From the NCBI GenBank assembly GCA_023015935.1, contig JALKAY010000001.1, positions 310,874-374,873 of the forward strand: a stretch of DNA of 64,000 nt, given 5' to 3'. A program made the position numbers and the translations under genes. Origin of the DNA: Flavobacteriaceae bacterium F08102 (GTDB lineage: Bacteria > Bacteroidota > Bacteroidia > Flavobacteriales > Flavobacteriaceae). Shown here piece after piece: positions 54,047 to 62,892 of this stretch (the first letter of the stretch is position 1; each line of letters opens with the position of its first letter). Under the pieces are notes generated by a model. The model ran no database searches. It was not told the origin of the DNA and worked only from the letters and a program-made list of their open reading frames with translations.

Positions 54047-54961
54047 ATGGTTAGAGTAACAAACAATTCCACCCCTTCCTTGTTACGAAAAATCATAAGC
54101 TTGTTTTCTGTGGTTAGAGGATATAATATTGCGGTCATAGTAATGGCACAATACTTGGCTTCCGTCTTTATTTTCGCTCCACAACATACACTCAAAACTA
54201 CGGTATTCAATCCCTCTCTTTTTTTTATCGTGCTGGCTACTATTTGCACCGTTGCTGCCGGATACATCATCAATAATTTTTACGATGCTGAAAAAGATAG
54301 CATTAATAAACCCATTAAAACTCAAATAGACAATATAGTTGCCCAACAAACACAGTTGACAATCTATTTTGCCCTTAATTTTATTGGCGTCATTTTTGGT
54401 CTAATTGTCTCTTGGAAAGCTTCTCTGTTTTTTGCGGTATACATTTTCCTAATTTGGTTTTATTCCCATAAACTTAAAAGACAACCTTTGTTAAAATTAG
54501 TAGTTGCGACTGCCCTAAGTGCACTCCCCTTTTTTGTGATTTTTGTGTTTTATCAAAATTTTTCTACCCTTATTTTTATACACGGATGCTTCCTGTTTTT
54601 AATACTTTCTATTCGAGAATTAATTAAAGAATTAGAAAACATTAAAGGAGACCTAGCAAACAGATACATCACCGTACCTATCAAATACGGTGAACCTTTC
54701 ACTAAAAAAATTATTTCCCTAGGAGTTGTATTTACCTTTATCCCTATTGTTTTATTATTGAGTTTTTCAGAAATTGGCTATATGAAATACTACTTTTACT
54801 TAACCATGTTGATGCTGTTAGTTTTTGTAGGGTTACTGAGTCGCGCAAAAACCATAAAACAATACAATGTACTCCATAATTTTCTCAAATTTATCATTCT
54901 TTCAGGAGTGGTTAGCATGGCACTTATCGATACAGATGTCTTAATTAAAAAACTGATATGA
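54047..54961 (+). CDS. UbiA-family prenyltransferase
   Basis: 304 aa inner-membrane enzyme with about nine helices. The first Asp-rich site is NNFYDAEKDSINKP (Asp80, Asp84), the second RELIKELENIKGDLANRYITV. This two-motif pattern transfers a prenyl chain to an acceptor. The close link to mevalonate kinase and its resemblance to geranylgeranylglycerol-phosphate geranylgeranyltransferases suggest that the acceptor is a glycerol phosphate lipid; a quinone precursor is the alternative. It overlaps the nitrilase start by four bases. Confidence 0.85.
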   Translation: MVRVTNNSTPSLLRKIISLFSVVRGYNIAVIVMAQYLASVFIFAPQHTLKTTVFNPSLFFIVLATICTVAAGYIINNFYDAEKDSINKPIKTQIDNIVAQQTQLTIYFALNFIGVIFGLIVSWKASLFFAVYIFLIWFYSHKLKRQPLLKLVVATALSALPFFVIFVFYQNFSTLIFIHGCFLFLILSIRELIKELENIKGDLANRYITVPIKYGEPFTKKIISLGVVFTFIPIVLLLSFSEIGYMKYYFYLTMLMLLVFVGLLSRAKTIKQYNVLHNFLKFIILSGVVSMALIDTDVLIKKLI

Positions 54962-55920
54962 AAAAAGACTTACTTCTAGGAATGGCTCAAATTTCTCCGG
55001 TTTGGCTAAATAAAAAACAAACCTTGTTGAAAATTAAAGACACCCTATTGGATGCTGCCAATAAAAAATGTGAACTCGTTGTATTTGGAGAAGCGATTTT
55101 ACCTGGCTATCCTTTTTGGTTAACATTAACAAATGGCGCCGCTTGGAATGATCCAGTTAACAAAGAAATTCACGCCCATTATATGCGTAACGCCATCATA
55201 ATTGAAGCAAATGAACTTGATGAAATTTGTAAAATGGCCAAACAACACAATATGGCCATCTACATCGGTATAGTAGAACGTGCAAAAAATCGAGGGTCTC
55301 ATAGCCTGTACTGCTCATTAATTTATATTGACAATAAAGGAAACATAAAGTCTGTTCATCGAAAATTGCAACCCACCTATGAAGAAAGATTAACATGGTC
55401 TCCTGGAGATGGTAATGGATTACAAGTACACACGTTAAAAGAATTTACCCTAGGAGGTCTAAACTGTTGGGAAAACTGGATGCCCTTACCAAGAACAGCT
55501 CTATATGGTTTAGGTGAAAACTTACACGTGGCTGTTTGGCCGGGAAGTGATTACAACACGAGAGACATTAGTCGTTTTATTGCCCGCGAAGCGCGCTCTT
55601 TTGTAGTTTCAGTTTCAAGCTTAATGACACATAAAGATTTTCCGAAAGACACGCCACATCTAGATAAAATTTTACAAAATGCCCCAAAAATATTAGCTAA
55701 TGGAGGTTCGTGTATTGTTGGTCCTAATGGCGAGTGGATTGTTGAACCCATCCTAAATAAAGAAGGGATATTTACACAAACCATCGATTTCAATCGCGTA
55801 CTTGAAGAACGTCAAAATTTTGATCCTGTAGGGCATTATTCCCGACCCGATGTTACACAATTAACCGTTAATAGACATAGACAAAGTAGCGTGTATTTTC
55901 AAGACAGAGAAGAACAATAA
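54958..55920 (+). CDS. Carbon-nitrogen hydrolase (nitrilase superfamily)
   Basis: 320 aa. The catalytic triad Glu45 (VVFGEAILPGYPFW), Lys136 (VHRKLQPTYEERLTW) and Cys170 (GGLNCWENWMPL) is complete; the CWEN pattern marks the true nitrilase branch rather than amidases such as NIT2. It would hydrolyse an organic nitrile to an acid, although many members act on amides or cyano-amino acids. Coupled by an ATGA overlap to the UbiA gene; the link to lipid metabolism is unexplained. Confidence 0.9.
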   Translation: MKKDLLLGMAQISPVWLNKKQTLLKIKDTLLDAANKKCELVVFGEAILPGYPFWLTLTNGAAWNDPVNKEIHAHYMRNAIIIEANELDEICKMAKQHNMAIYIGIVERAKNRGSHSLYCSLIYIDNKGNIKSVHRKLQPTYEERLTWSPGDGNGLQVHTLKEFTLGGLNCWENWMPLPRTALYGLGENLHVAVWPGSDYNTRDISRFIAREARSFVVSVSSLMTHKDFPKDTPHLDKILQNAPKILANGGSCIVGPNGEWIVEPILNKEGIFTQTIDFNRVLEERQNFDPVGHYSRPDVTQLTVNRHRQSSVYFQDREEQ

Positions 55921-55981
55921 ATCCATTTCATTATTCTTTGCGAAGCTAACCCCCTCTTTGCGAAAAATTTAATGAAATCGT

Positions 55982-56015
55982 TTTGTTCAAACATTCCAAA
56001 TATGAAGTATCTTTG
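55982..56015 (+). promoter_or_regulatory. Promoter of the pseudouridine synthase gene
   Basis: TTTG (55982-55985), 22 bases, then TATCTTTG (56008-56015). The ATG is 14 bases on. Confidence 0.65.
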
Positions 56016-56029
56016 CAAAAAAATTCATC

Positions 56030-56911
56030 ATGTCATTAAAAAGCAACTCGTCGAGAGGACGACACACTGGTAATTCGAAAAAAAAATCGAAGCCAACAGA
56101 AGTAAAAAAGGGGTTTAAGAAAAAACCTCGAGGAACAGGCAAACCAAATCCCTATCGAAAAGATATTCGTAAAGATGCTAAATCTCAGCGTCTATCCGAA
56201 CCAACTGAAATTCGATTAAATAAATACATTGCAAATTCTGGTATTTGTTCAAGACGTGAGGCCGATACCTATATCGCTGCAGGTAGTGCAACGGTGAATG
56301 GTAAGGTAGTCACAGAAATGGGATACAAAGTAAAGCCTGACGATGAAGTCCGATTTGATTCGCAACTTATTAGTCCAGAAGCCAAACGGTATGTATTGCT
56401 CAACAAACCAAAAAACTTTATCACAACAATGGATGATGAAAAGGGTAGAAATACCGTAATGGAGTTGGTTGCTAATGCAACAAAAGAACGCATTTATCCA
56501 GTTGGTCGTTTAGATCGCAATACTACAGGACTTTTACTTTTCACGAATGATGGTGAAATGGCAAAGAAATTGACCCACCCTAAACACAACATTAAAAAAC
56601 TTTATCATGCAACGTTAGACAAAAAATTAGCCATGTCTGACTTGAAAAAAATAGAAGCGAACTTTGAATTAGAGGGTAGAATGGTTTTTGTAGATGCCAT
56701 TTCTTATATTGAGAATCGACCAAAAACTGAAGTAGGTATTGAAATACACTCGGGTCGAAATCGAATTGTTAGAAAAATATTTGAGCATTTTGGCTATAAA
56801 GTAATAAAGCTAGATCGCGTCTTGTTTTCAGGGCTTACTAAAAAGAATTTATCAAGAGGTCAATGGCGACACCTGACTCAACAAGAAGTCAATACCTTAA
56901 AAATGCTATAG
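56030..56911 (+). CDS. RluB/RsuA-type rRNA pseudouridine synthase
   Basis: 293 aa. A basic, low-complexity head of about 60 residues (GRHTGNSKKKSKPTEVKKG...) precedes an S4 RNA-binding domain (IRLNKYIANSGICSRREADTYIAAGSATVNG). The synthase domain has the catalytic Asp162 in YPVGRLDRNTTGLLLFTNDG and the closing GRNRIVRKIFEHFGYKVIKLDRV. It isomerises one uridine in 23S or 16S rRNA; the target cannot be read from sequence. The ATG lies 14 bases after a good -7 box. Confidence 0.92.
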   Translation: MSLKSNSSRGRHTGNSKKKSKPTEVKKGFKKKPRGTGKPNPYRKDIRKDAKSQRLSEPTEIRLNKYIANSGICSRREADTYIAAGSATVNGKVVTEMGYKVKPDDEVRFDSQLISPEAKRYVLLNKPKNFITTMDDEKGRNTVMELVANATKERIYPVGRLDRNTTGLLLFTNDGEMAKKLTHPKHNIKKLYHATLDKKLAMSDLKKIEANFELEGRMVFVDAISYIENRPKTEVGIEIHSGRNRIVRKIFEHFGYKVIKLDRVLFSGLTKKNLSRGQWRHLTQQEVNTLKML

Positions 56912-56937
56912 CTTATTTTATATTTTTATTAAATTCT

Positions 56938-56969
56938 TTTGAAAAGTCTAAAATTTAAATATATATTTG
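56938..56969 (+). promoter_or_regulatory. Promoter of tRNA-Phe
   Basis: TTTG (56938-56941), 20 bases, TATATTTG (56962-56969). The mature tRNA starts 20 bases later. Confidence 0.75.
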
Positions 56970-56989
56970 CCACCGCTTAAAAAGGCAAT

Positions 56990-57062
56990 GGTGCCTTAGC
57001 TCAGTTGGTAGAGCAAAGGACTGAAAATCCTTGTGTCCCTGGTTCGATTCCTGGAGGCACCA
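56990..57062 (+). tRNA. tRNA-Phe (anticodon GAA)
   Basis: 73 bases. Acceptor GGTGCCT/AGGCACC with discriminator A (CCA not encoded), D-arm GCTCAGTTGGTAGAGC, anticodon loop CTGAAAA (GAA at 57023-57025) and T-arm CCTGGTTCGATTCCTGG. Confidence 0.97.
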
Positions 57063-57066
57063 CGTT

Positions 57067-57096
57067 AAAACCCGAACTTGTTGTTCGGGTTTTTTT
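57067..57096 (+). terminator. Terminator after tRNA-Phe
   Basis: AAAACCCGAAC (57067-57077) / GTTCGGGTTTT (57083-57093) followed by more T's; loop of five bases. Confidence 0.9.
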
Positions 57097-57235
57097 GTAA
57101 ACAATTAGGTTAAAATCACCTTACTACCTAAGGTAATATCACTTATGTTGTTAAACAATAACTCCGATAATACACCCTATGAAAATAGCATTACTTAAAG
57201 GATTTTTCGTATTTTTAAACACCCTAATCTAGCCA

Positions 57236-57961
57236 ATGAACCTCATTCTTGATATCGGTAATACACACGCTAAAATTGCAGTTTTTCAAAACCGCAAACT
57301 AGTGAGCCATCAACAAACATTTCCAAAAAACCTCAATACAGCACTAAGGGCCACCTTGAACAATTACCCCATACAAGCAAGTATTGTTTCTACTGTAAGT
57401 GCCATTAACAAAGACTCATTAACTTCCTTACACAAACTCCCAAAACTAATTTCATTAGACGCAAATACGAAAGTACCCTTTATCAATCAATATGCAACAC
57501 CAACAACGCTTGGAGTTGATCGGATTGCATTAGTCAGTGCGGCAGTCGATCAATTTCCTGATCGCAACGTCTTAGTCATTGATGCTGGAACTTGTGTAAC
57601 CTATGATTTTGTTACCAATGAAAAAATCTATCTAGGAGGTGCCATTTCCCCAGGGATCCAAATTCGATACAAAGCGCTTCATGACTATACCGCCAATTTA
57701 CCATTATTACAAATCGATGAAGTCGAGCTTACAGGAAATTCAACAGAAAAATCAATTCACTCAGGAGTTTTAAATGGTATTGTTCAAGAAATAAATGGCG
57801 TAATTGAACAATATTCGCATAAATATCCAAATTTAACAGTAGTTTTAACAGGAGGGGATGCAATTTTCTTGGCAAAAATGCTAAAAAGTAGCATATTTGC
57901 GACTCCAAATTTTTTGTTGGAAGGACTAAACCGTATTTTGATACATAATTTAGACGAATGA
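57236..57961 (+). CDS. coaX: Type III pantothenate kinase
   Basis: First step of coenzyme A synthesis, using ATP. 241 aa. The acidic motifs are DIGNTHAKIAVF (residues 5-16), then LGVDRIALVSAA and IDAGTCVTYDFV, followed by GGAISPGIQIRYKALHDYTANLP and TGGDAIFL. Insensitive to CoA feedback in the family. Its stop overlaps the next ATG (ATGA). Confidence 0.95.
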   Translation: MNLILDIGNTHAKIAVFQNRKLVSHQQTFPKNLNTALRATLNNYPIQASIVSTVSAINKDSLTSLHKLPKLISLDANTKVPFINQYATPTTLGVDRIALVSAAVDQFPDRNVLVIDAGTCVTYDFVTNEKIYLGGAISPGIQIRYKALHDYTANLPLLQIDEVELTGNSTEKSIHSGVLNGIVQEINGVIEQYSHKYPNLTVVLTGGDAIFLAKMLKSSIFATPNFLLEGLNRILIHNLDE

Positions 57962-59226
57962 TAAAGAAACTTATAGGCTTATTTTTGATCTTTCTAACAG
58001 TTCAAGGCTTTGCACAAAAAAACAGTTCATCCCCATATTCTTTCTTCGGAATCGGCGATGAATCTACGCAAAAAACGGTTGAAGAAATGAGTATGGGCCA
58101 AATTGGTGTCGCTTTTAACAGCACCTTCCAGTTTACCATGTCTAACCCAGCCTCATACGCCTCTCTCCAATACACCGTTTATACTTTAGCAGGTGTAAAT
58201 CGTGGAATTCGTATAGATAACGGTATCACTAAAGCAAACTCTTCTTCTGCTGGTCTCTCTTATTTAGCCCTTGGTATCCCCATAGGATCGAGAGGTGGAA
58301 TCTCCTTTGGAATTCAACCCAATACTTCAGTGGGATACTCTATTTTACAATCTGTCTATGATACAGACGATAATTTAACCGCACTTAATACTTTTGAAGG
58401 TGACGGTGGAACCAACAAAGTTTATTTTGGATTCGGTTATACTGTAGCCAAAAATTTTAATATTGGACTACAAGGAAATTATATTTTCGGATCAACCGAA
58501 AACTCAATTTTAAATAGAAGAGACGGTGTACAACTAAGTACCAAGTACGAAACTTTTTCTAAAATTAACGGGCTACAATTAAAAGCTGGAGTTCAATACA
58601 ATACCCCCTTAAACGATAAAGTTACACTAAAAACAGGGGCAACTATTGATTTTAGTAAAGACCTCCGCAATGAAGGGAATGAATATTTATATTCTATAGT
58701 TAATATAGCCGATGCTGTAATACCTAAAGACACGCTTATCAATAGCCAGTTTAACGGAACGTTTACCAAACCAATGAGCACTGCCTTAAGTGTAGGACTA
58801 GGCGAATCTAACAAATGGTACCTTGGATTAGAATATGGATTTACAGAAGCCCTAAAATTTAGTGATGGCTTCTTAAATCAAAATGAAAGTATTTCTTATG
58901 GAAAAGGAAGTAGAATCTCTGTTGGAGGATATTATACACCAAAAATCGCCTCAATAACAAGCTACTGGGACAGAGTAACTTATAGAGCTGGTTTAAGTAT
59001 CAAAGAAACCGGTTTAGTGGTAGATAGTCAAAATGTTAATGACTTTGGCATATCTTTTGGAGTAGGTCTTCCGATTGGTCAACGTTACCCATCAAATATA
59101 AACATTGGATTTGAGCTTGGACAAAGAGGTAAAGTGCAAAATGATTTAATTAAAGAAAATTATTTTAACTTTCGCGTCAGTTTAACCTTAGCTGATTTAT
59201 GGTTTGTTAAGCGTGGACTTGAATAA
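57958..59226 (+). CDS. Outer-membrane beta-barrel protein
   Basis: 422 aa with signal peptide MIKKLIGLFLIFLTVQGFAQ. Early segment KNSSSPYSFFGIGDESTQKTVEEMSMGQIGVAF..., NPASYASLQYTVY resembles the start of FadL/OmpP1-type barrels. Many short amphipathic strands follow (ISFGIQPNTSVGYSI, VYFGFGYTVAKNFNIGLQGNY, WYLGLEYGFTEA, NINIGFELGQRG) and the chain ends LADLWFVKRGLE. The gene is coupled to coaX and followed after 15 bases by the TPR gene. Confidence 0.85.
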   Translation: MIKKLIGLFLIFLTVQGFAQKNSSSPYSFFGIGDESTQKTVEEMSMGQIGVAFNSTFQFTMSNPASYASLQYTVYTLAGVNRGIRIDNGITKANSSSAGLSYLALGIPIGSRGGISFGIQPNTSVGYSILQSVYDTDDNLTALNTFEGDGGTNKVYFGFGYTVAKNFNIGLQGNYIFGSTENSILNRRDGVQLSTKYETFSKINGLQLKAGVQYNTPLNDKVTLKTGATIDFSKDLRNEGNEYLYSIVNIADAVIPKDTLINSQFNGTFTKPMSTALSVGLGESNKWYLGLEYGFTEALKFSDGFLNQNESISYGKGSRISVGGYYTPKIASITSYWDRVTYRAGLSIKETGLVVDSQNVNDFGISFGVGLPIGQRYPSNINIGFELGQRGKVQNDLIKENYFNFRVSLTLADLWFVKRGLE

Positions 59227-59241
59227 CTAATAAAAACCAAG

Positions 59242-60603
59242 ATGATGATGAAAAAAATTACACGACTAGGAATAAGCCTGTTGCTTTTTATAGGCTTCAG
59301 TACCGTACAAGCACAGGATAAAAATTATGGAGCTGAACCACAAAAATGTAAAGAAAATCTTTCTTTATTCTTTTCATATGCTAAAGCAAAAAATTATGAT
59401 GCTGCCTATGAACCTTGGACTTGGTGTATAGAAAATTGTCCCGCATCTAGTCTAAACCTGTATTACTATGGATTAAAAATTGCTGAACATCGATATAACA
59501 ATGGAGACAAAGAAGCAGCAGATAAATTAATCGATAAATTATATGAAATGAGAATTAAATACTTTCCTCAAAATTTAGGGAAGGTATATAGTGATTGGGC
59601 CATTTCTTTGGATAAAAGAGGAAAATCAAAGGACCTTATTTTTGAAAAACTCGAAGCAGGTTTTAAAGAAAACCCCGCAGACTTGAGTGTTCGTAATATG
59701 GCAAAGTATTTTGATGCCGTAACAGAGAGAAATAAAGATACAGACGTACAAAAAATATTTGATACGTACGATGATGTAATGGAAGCGGTAAATATTAAAA
59801 TTGACGGATATACCCAAGAATTAGATAAAATAAATAAAAAGGAAGCTGAAGGAGCTGAGTTAACAGCAAAAGAAAAAAGAACACAGCACAATAATGGTAT
59901 TAACTTAAAAGCATTAGGACAAGTAGAATCTGTACTTGATCAAATACTTGGTGAGGTAGCCACTTGTGAACGTCTAATACCGCTATATCAAAAAGGGTTT
60001 GAAGAACACAAGACAGATGCAAAATGGTTGCGAAGAGCTGCTTCCCGTCTAAATGACAAAGAATGTACAGACGATGCTTTGTATCCAACCTTAGTAGAAG
60101 CCTTAGTTACTGCTGATCCTTCGTCAAATTCATATATATTTTACGCTGGAATCTTAGAAAAACGAGGTGAATCTGCCAAAGCCTTGGAGTACCAAAAAAA
60201 AGCAGTTGATATAGAAACAGATCCTTACAAAAAAGCAGGGCTTTTGTATAAAATAGCGTCTACCCTTCGCAATCCATCTGCAAAAAGAGCCTATTTACGC
60301 AAAGCAATTGAAGTAAGACCTAGTTTTGGTCGTGCATATTTAGCAATAGCCAACTTGTATTATCACAGTGCCGAAAATTGTGGTAACGATGAGTTTAGCA
60401 AGCGAATGGTATATGTTGCTGCATTAAACATGGCCCAAAAAGCGAAAAGCGTGGATCCAAGTATCTCGTCACTCGCTACGAAATACATAAAAAATTACAG
60501 TACTATTATTCCATCACAAAAATTAATTTTCCAATTAGGGAAAAAATCGGGAGAAACGTACAAAATTGGATGCTGGATTGGAGAAACAGTGAAGATCCCA
60601 TAA
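59242..60603 (+). CDS. Secreted TPR protein, first of a tandem pair
   Basis: 453 aa with signal peptide (TRLGISLLLFIGFSTVQAQ). Helical TPR-like repeats run through the whole length (AEHRYNNGDKEAADKLIDKLYEMRIKYFPQNL, YAGILEKRGESAKALEYQKKAVDI, RAYLRKAIEVRPSFGRAYLAIANLYYHS). Cysteines at matching places in both copies (QKCKENL, WCIENCP, ATCERL, KECTDDA, ENCGND, GCWIGE) suggest disulfides in the periplasm. Role unknown; probably an outer-membrane scaffold partner given the neighbouring barrel and lptC. Confidence 0.85.
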   Translation: MMMKKITRLGISLLLFIGFSTVQAQDKNYGAEPQKCKENLSLFFSYAKAKNYDAAYEPWTWCIENCPASSLNLYYYGLKIAEHRYNNGDKEAADKLIDKLYEMRIKYFPQNLGKVYSDWAISLDKRGKSKDLIFEKLEAGFKENPADLSVRNMAKYFDAVTERNKDTDVQKIFDTYDDVMEAVNIKIDGYTQELDKINKKEAEGAELTAKEKRTQHNNGINLKALGQVESVLDQILGEVATCERLIPLYQKGFEEHKTDAKWLRRAASRLNDKECTDDALYPTLVEALVTADPSSNSYIFYAGILEKRGESAKALEYQKKAVDIETDPYKKAGLLYKIASTLRNPSAKRAYLRKAIEVRPSFGRAYLAIANLYYHSAENCGNDEFSKRMVYVAALNMAQKAKSVDPSISSLATKYIKNYSTIIPSQKLIFQLGKKSGETYKIGCWIGETVKIP

Positions 60604-60634
60604 GCGTACAATAAAAACGATAACATTACACATC

Positions 60635-60682
60635 AAGCATTTCAACCTTTGGATTACCCTTAGAATTGAAATGCTTTTAATT
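60635..60682 (+). terminator. Stem-loop between the two TPR genes
   Basis: AAGCATTTCAA (60635-60645) pairs with TTGAAATGCTT (60666-60676), followed by TTAATTT. The weak T-tract suggests partial termination or RNA processing. Confidence 0.5.
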
Positions 60683-60690
60683 TAATATAG

Positions 60691-62052
60691 ATGAAAACAA
60701 ACAAACGCATATCACTGACGATAATAGCACTGCTTTGTCTACTACAAGTTTCTGCCCAATCAAAGTACGGCAACGAACCTGATAAGTGTAAACTCCTTTT
60801 ATCTCTTTTTCACGAAAGTGTAAAAATTGATGAATATGACGATATTTTTAACGACTGGAGATGGTGTTTTGACAATTGCCCACAAGCATCCTTGCTTATT
60901 TATACAGATGGTTTAAAAATTGCGAACCACATGTACGAAACTGGTGATAAAGAACGTGCTGCGGCCTTAATTGATGAAATTTATACCCAACGCATCAAAC
61001 TATTCCCTCAAAACTTAGGGAAAGTTTATAATGATTGGGCAATATCATTAGAAGAAAGAGGAGCGAGTGAAGAAGAGGTTTTTGAGAAATTAACAAAAGG
61101 ATACGAGAGTGACCCAACCGGATTAAGTGCCAAGAATTTAGCAATTTTTTTCAAATATGTTACTGAAAAAAATAAAACCACAGACGTTCAAAAAATATTC
61201 GACACCTATGATCAAATTGTCGAAGCAGTATCTGTGAAAATTGACGAATACAACAAAGAATTAGACGTAATAAATGCAAAAAAAGAAAGTGGTAAACCCT
61301 TACTATCTTCTGAAAAAAGAACGGAAAAAAACAACAGTATAAATCTACGTGCCTTAGGACAGGTTGAAATCGTCTTAGATCAAATTATCAATGAAATTGC
61401 TACTTGTGACCGACTTATTCCACTTTATAAAAAGAGTTTAGAACAATTTAAAAATGATAAAGTTTGGTTGCGAAGAGCTGTAAACAGAATGTTTAATAAA
61501 GGATGTAGTGATGATGCCTTTTATCCCGTAATCGTAGAGGCGTATGTAACGGCAGATCCAAGTTCTCAAGCCTATATTTTTTATGCTGATATACTCGATA
61601 AAAATGGTGAAACAGCAAAAGCATTAGACTACAGAAATAAAGCAGTAGATCTAGAAAAAGACACCTATAAAAAAGCCAATTTATTATACAGTATCGCAGG
61701 CACGATAAAATCACCCGTACAACGACGTGAATATTACAATAAAGCATTGGCGGTTAGGCCTAGTTATGGCAAAGCTTACTTAGGCATTGCAAGTCTTTAT
61801 GCAAATAGCGCGAACAGCTGTGGAAATGACGAGTTTAGTAAACGTATGGTCTATGTTGCTGCATTAAATAAAGCTCAAATGGCCAAAACGGTAGATCCTA
61901 GTTTAACCTCTTTAGCTAATAAATATATCAAAAGTTATTCGGCAAATATGCCTGACAAAAAAATGGTATTTAACAGTGAATACAAATCTGGCTCATCCTT
62001 TACTATTAAATGTTGGATTGGAGAAACAGTAAAAGTTCCCACCTATAATTAA
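60691..62052 (+). CDS. Secreted TPR protein, second of a tandem pair
   Basis: 453 aa, the same length as its upstream neighbour, and alignable without large gaps: IFDTYDQIVEAVSVKIDEYNKEL against IFDTYDDVMEAVNIKIDGYTQEL, CGNDEFSKRMVYVAALNKAQMAK against the same with NMAQKAK, and the shared end CWIGETVK(V/I)P. Signal peptide MKTNKRISLTIIALLCLLQVSAQ. A clear duplication that has diverged well beyond recent copies, so both are likely in use. Confidence 0.85.
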   Translation: MKTNKRISLTIIALLCLLQVSAQSKYGNEPDKCKLLLSLFHESVKIDEYDDIFNDWRWCFDNCPQASLLIYTDGLKIANHMYETGDKERAAALIDEIYTQRIKLFPQNLGKVYNDWAISLEERGASEEEVFEKLTKGYESDPTGLSAKNLAIFFKYVTEKNKTTDVQKIFDTYDQIVEAVSVKIDEYNKELDVINAKKESGKPLLSSEKRTEKNNSINLRALGQVEIVLDQIINEIATCDRLIPLYKKSLEQFKNDKVWLRRAVNRMFNKGCSDDAFYPVIVEAYVTADPSSQAYIFYADILDKNGETAKALDYRNKAVDLEKDTYKKANLLYSIAGTIKSPVQRREYYNKALAVRPSYGKAYLGIASLYANSANSCGNDEFSKRMVYVAALNKAQMAKTVDPSLTSLANKYIKSYSANMPDKKMVFNSEYKSGSSFTIKCWIGETVKVPTYN

Positions 62053-62077
62053 TTACCAATCAAGTCTAAAAATTCCA

Positions 62078-62085
62078 TACTTTTG
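62078..62085 (+). promoter_or_regulatory. -7-like box abutting the lptC start
   Basis: TACTTTTG ending three bases before the lptC ATG (62089). No TTG at -33. If used, the message would have no leader. Confidence 0.3.
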
Positions 62086-62088
62086 AAT

Positions 62089-62664
62089 ATGGAAAAATTT
62101 TTCATAAAATGCATGCTACCATGCCTCTTGCTATTTATTACTTCTTGTGAAAATGATCTTCAAGAGGTACAGGATTTTTTAGCTGAAAAAAACTTACCTA
62201 TCGGCGTAGCCGAGAATGTTTATTTAATTCATACAGATTCCGGACGAGTAAAAACTACACTTACTACAGCTATGCTAAAAGATTTTAGTAATCGAGAGAA
62301 TCATCCTTATCAAGAATTTCCGAGAGGAATAAAACTTGTTACTTTTGATGAGTTTGGTGATTCTATTACTTTAACCGCAAACCAGGCCATCACATATACT
62401 AAGACTGGCATATCCATAGTAAACGGAAATGTAATCGTACAAAATCACAAAGAACGATCAACCCTATTTACTGAACAATTGTTTTGGGATCAAAACACAC
62501 ACTATATGTTCACGGAAAAAAAGTTTAGATTAATCCGTGAAAATGGCCCTCACAAAGACACTATCAACGGTATTGGCTTTGAATCAAATGAGGATTTATC
62601 AAAAGCTACTTTTAAGGAAATAGATGGTCCTATTTATATTAACGAATCTAACAATAAACCTTAA
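62089..62664 (+). CDS. lptC: LPS export protein LptC (lipoprotein form)
   Basis: 191 aa from the ATG at 62089 (MEKFFIKCMLPCLLLFITSC); a TTG two codons earlier is less likely. The lipobox cysteine in FITSCEND marks a lipoprotein, unlike the single-helix anchor of E. coli LptC. The OstA-like beta-jellyroll pattern is visible in VYLIHTDSGRVKTTLTTAML, PRGIKLVTFDEFGDSITLTANQAITYTKTGISIVNGNVIVQN and KATFKEIDGPI. It bridges LptBFG and LptA in lipopolysaccharide transport. Confidence 0.85.
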   Translation: MEKFFIKCMLPCLLLFITSCENDLQEVQDFLAEKNLPIGVAENVYLIHTDSGRVKTTLTTAMLKDFSNRENHPYQEFPRGIKLVTFDEFGDSITLTANQAITYTKTGISIVNGNVIVQNHKERSTLFTEQLFWDQNTHYMFTEKKFRLIRENGPHKDTINGIGFESNEDLSKATFKEIDGPIYINESNNKP

Positions 62665-62666
62665 TT

Positions 62667-62882
62667 ATGACTAAACTATCAAAGTATATTGAAAAAGCTT
62701 GGATTATCATTGCTATCATCCTAGTTATTGACGGCATCCTGCAATTAACTAAAGCCACTGAATCTAACGACAAAGCCTATATGATGTTTGCGTTTGCCGC
62801 ACTAGCCTGTTTTATGTATTTTTTCAAACGTAATTTTCGTCGTCGTTTTGAGGCTAGGAAGAACGATTCATTAAAAAAATAA
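62667..62882 (+). CDS. Small two-helix membrane protein
   Basis: 71 aa. Two helices (AWIIIAIILVIDGILQL and AYMMFAFAALACFMYFF) and a basic tail (KRNFRRRFEARKND). It lies two bases after lptC and ten before the CNNM gene, so it is part of the same operon. No family recognised. Confidence 0.75.
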   Translation: MTKLSKYIEKAWIIIAIILVIDGILQLTKATESNDKAYMMFAFAALACFMYFFKRNFRRRFEARKNDSLKK

Positions 62883-62892
62883 TCTTTAGGTC

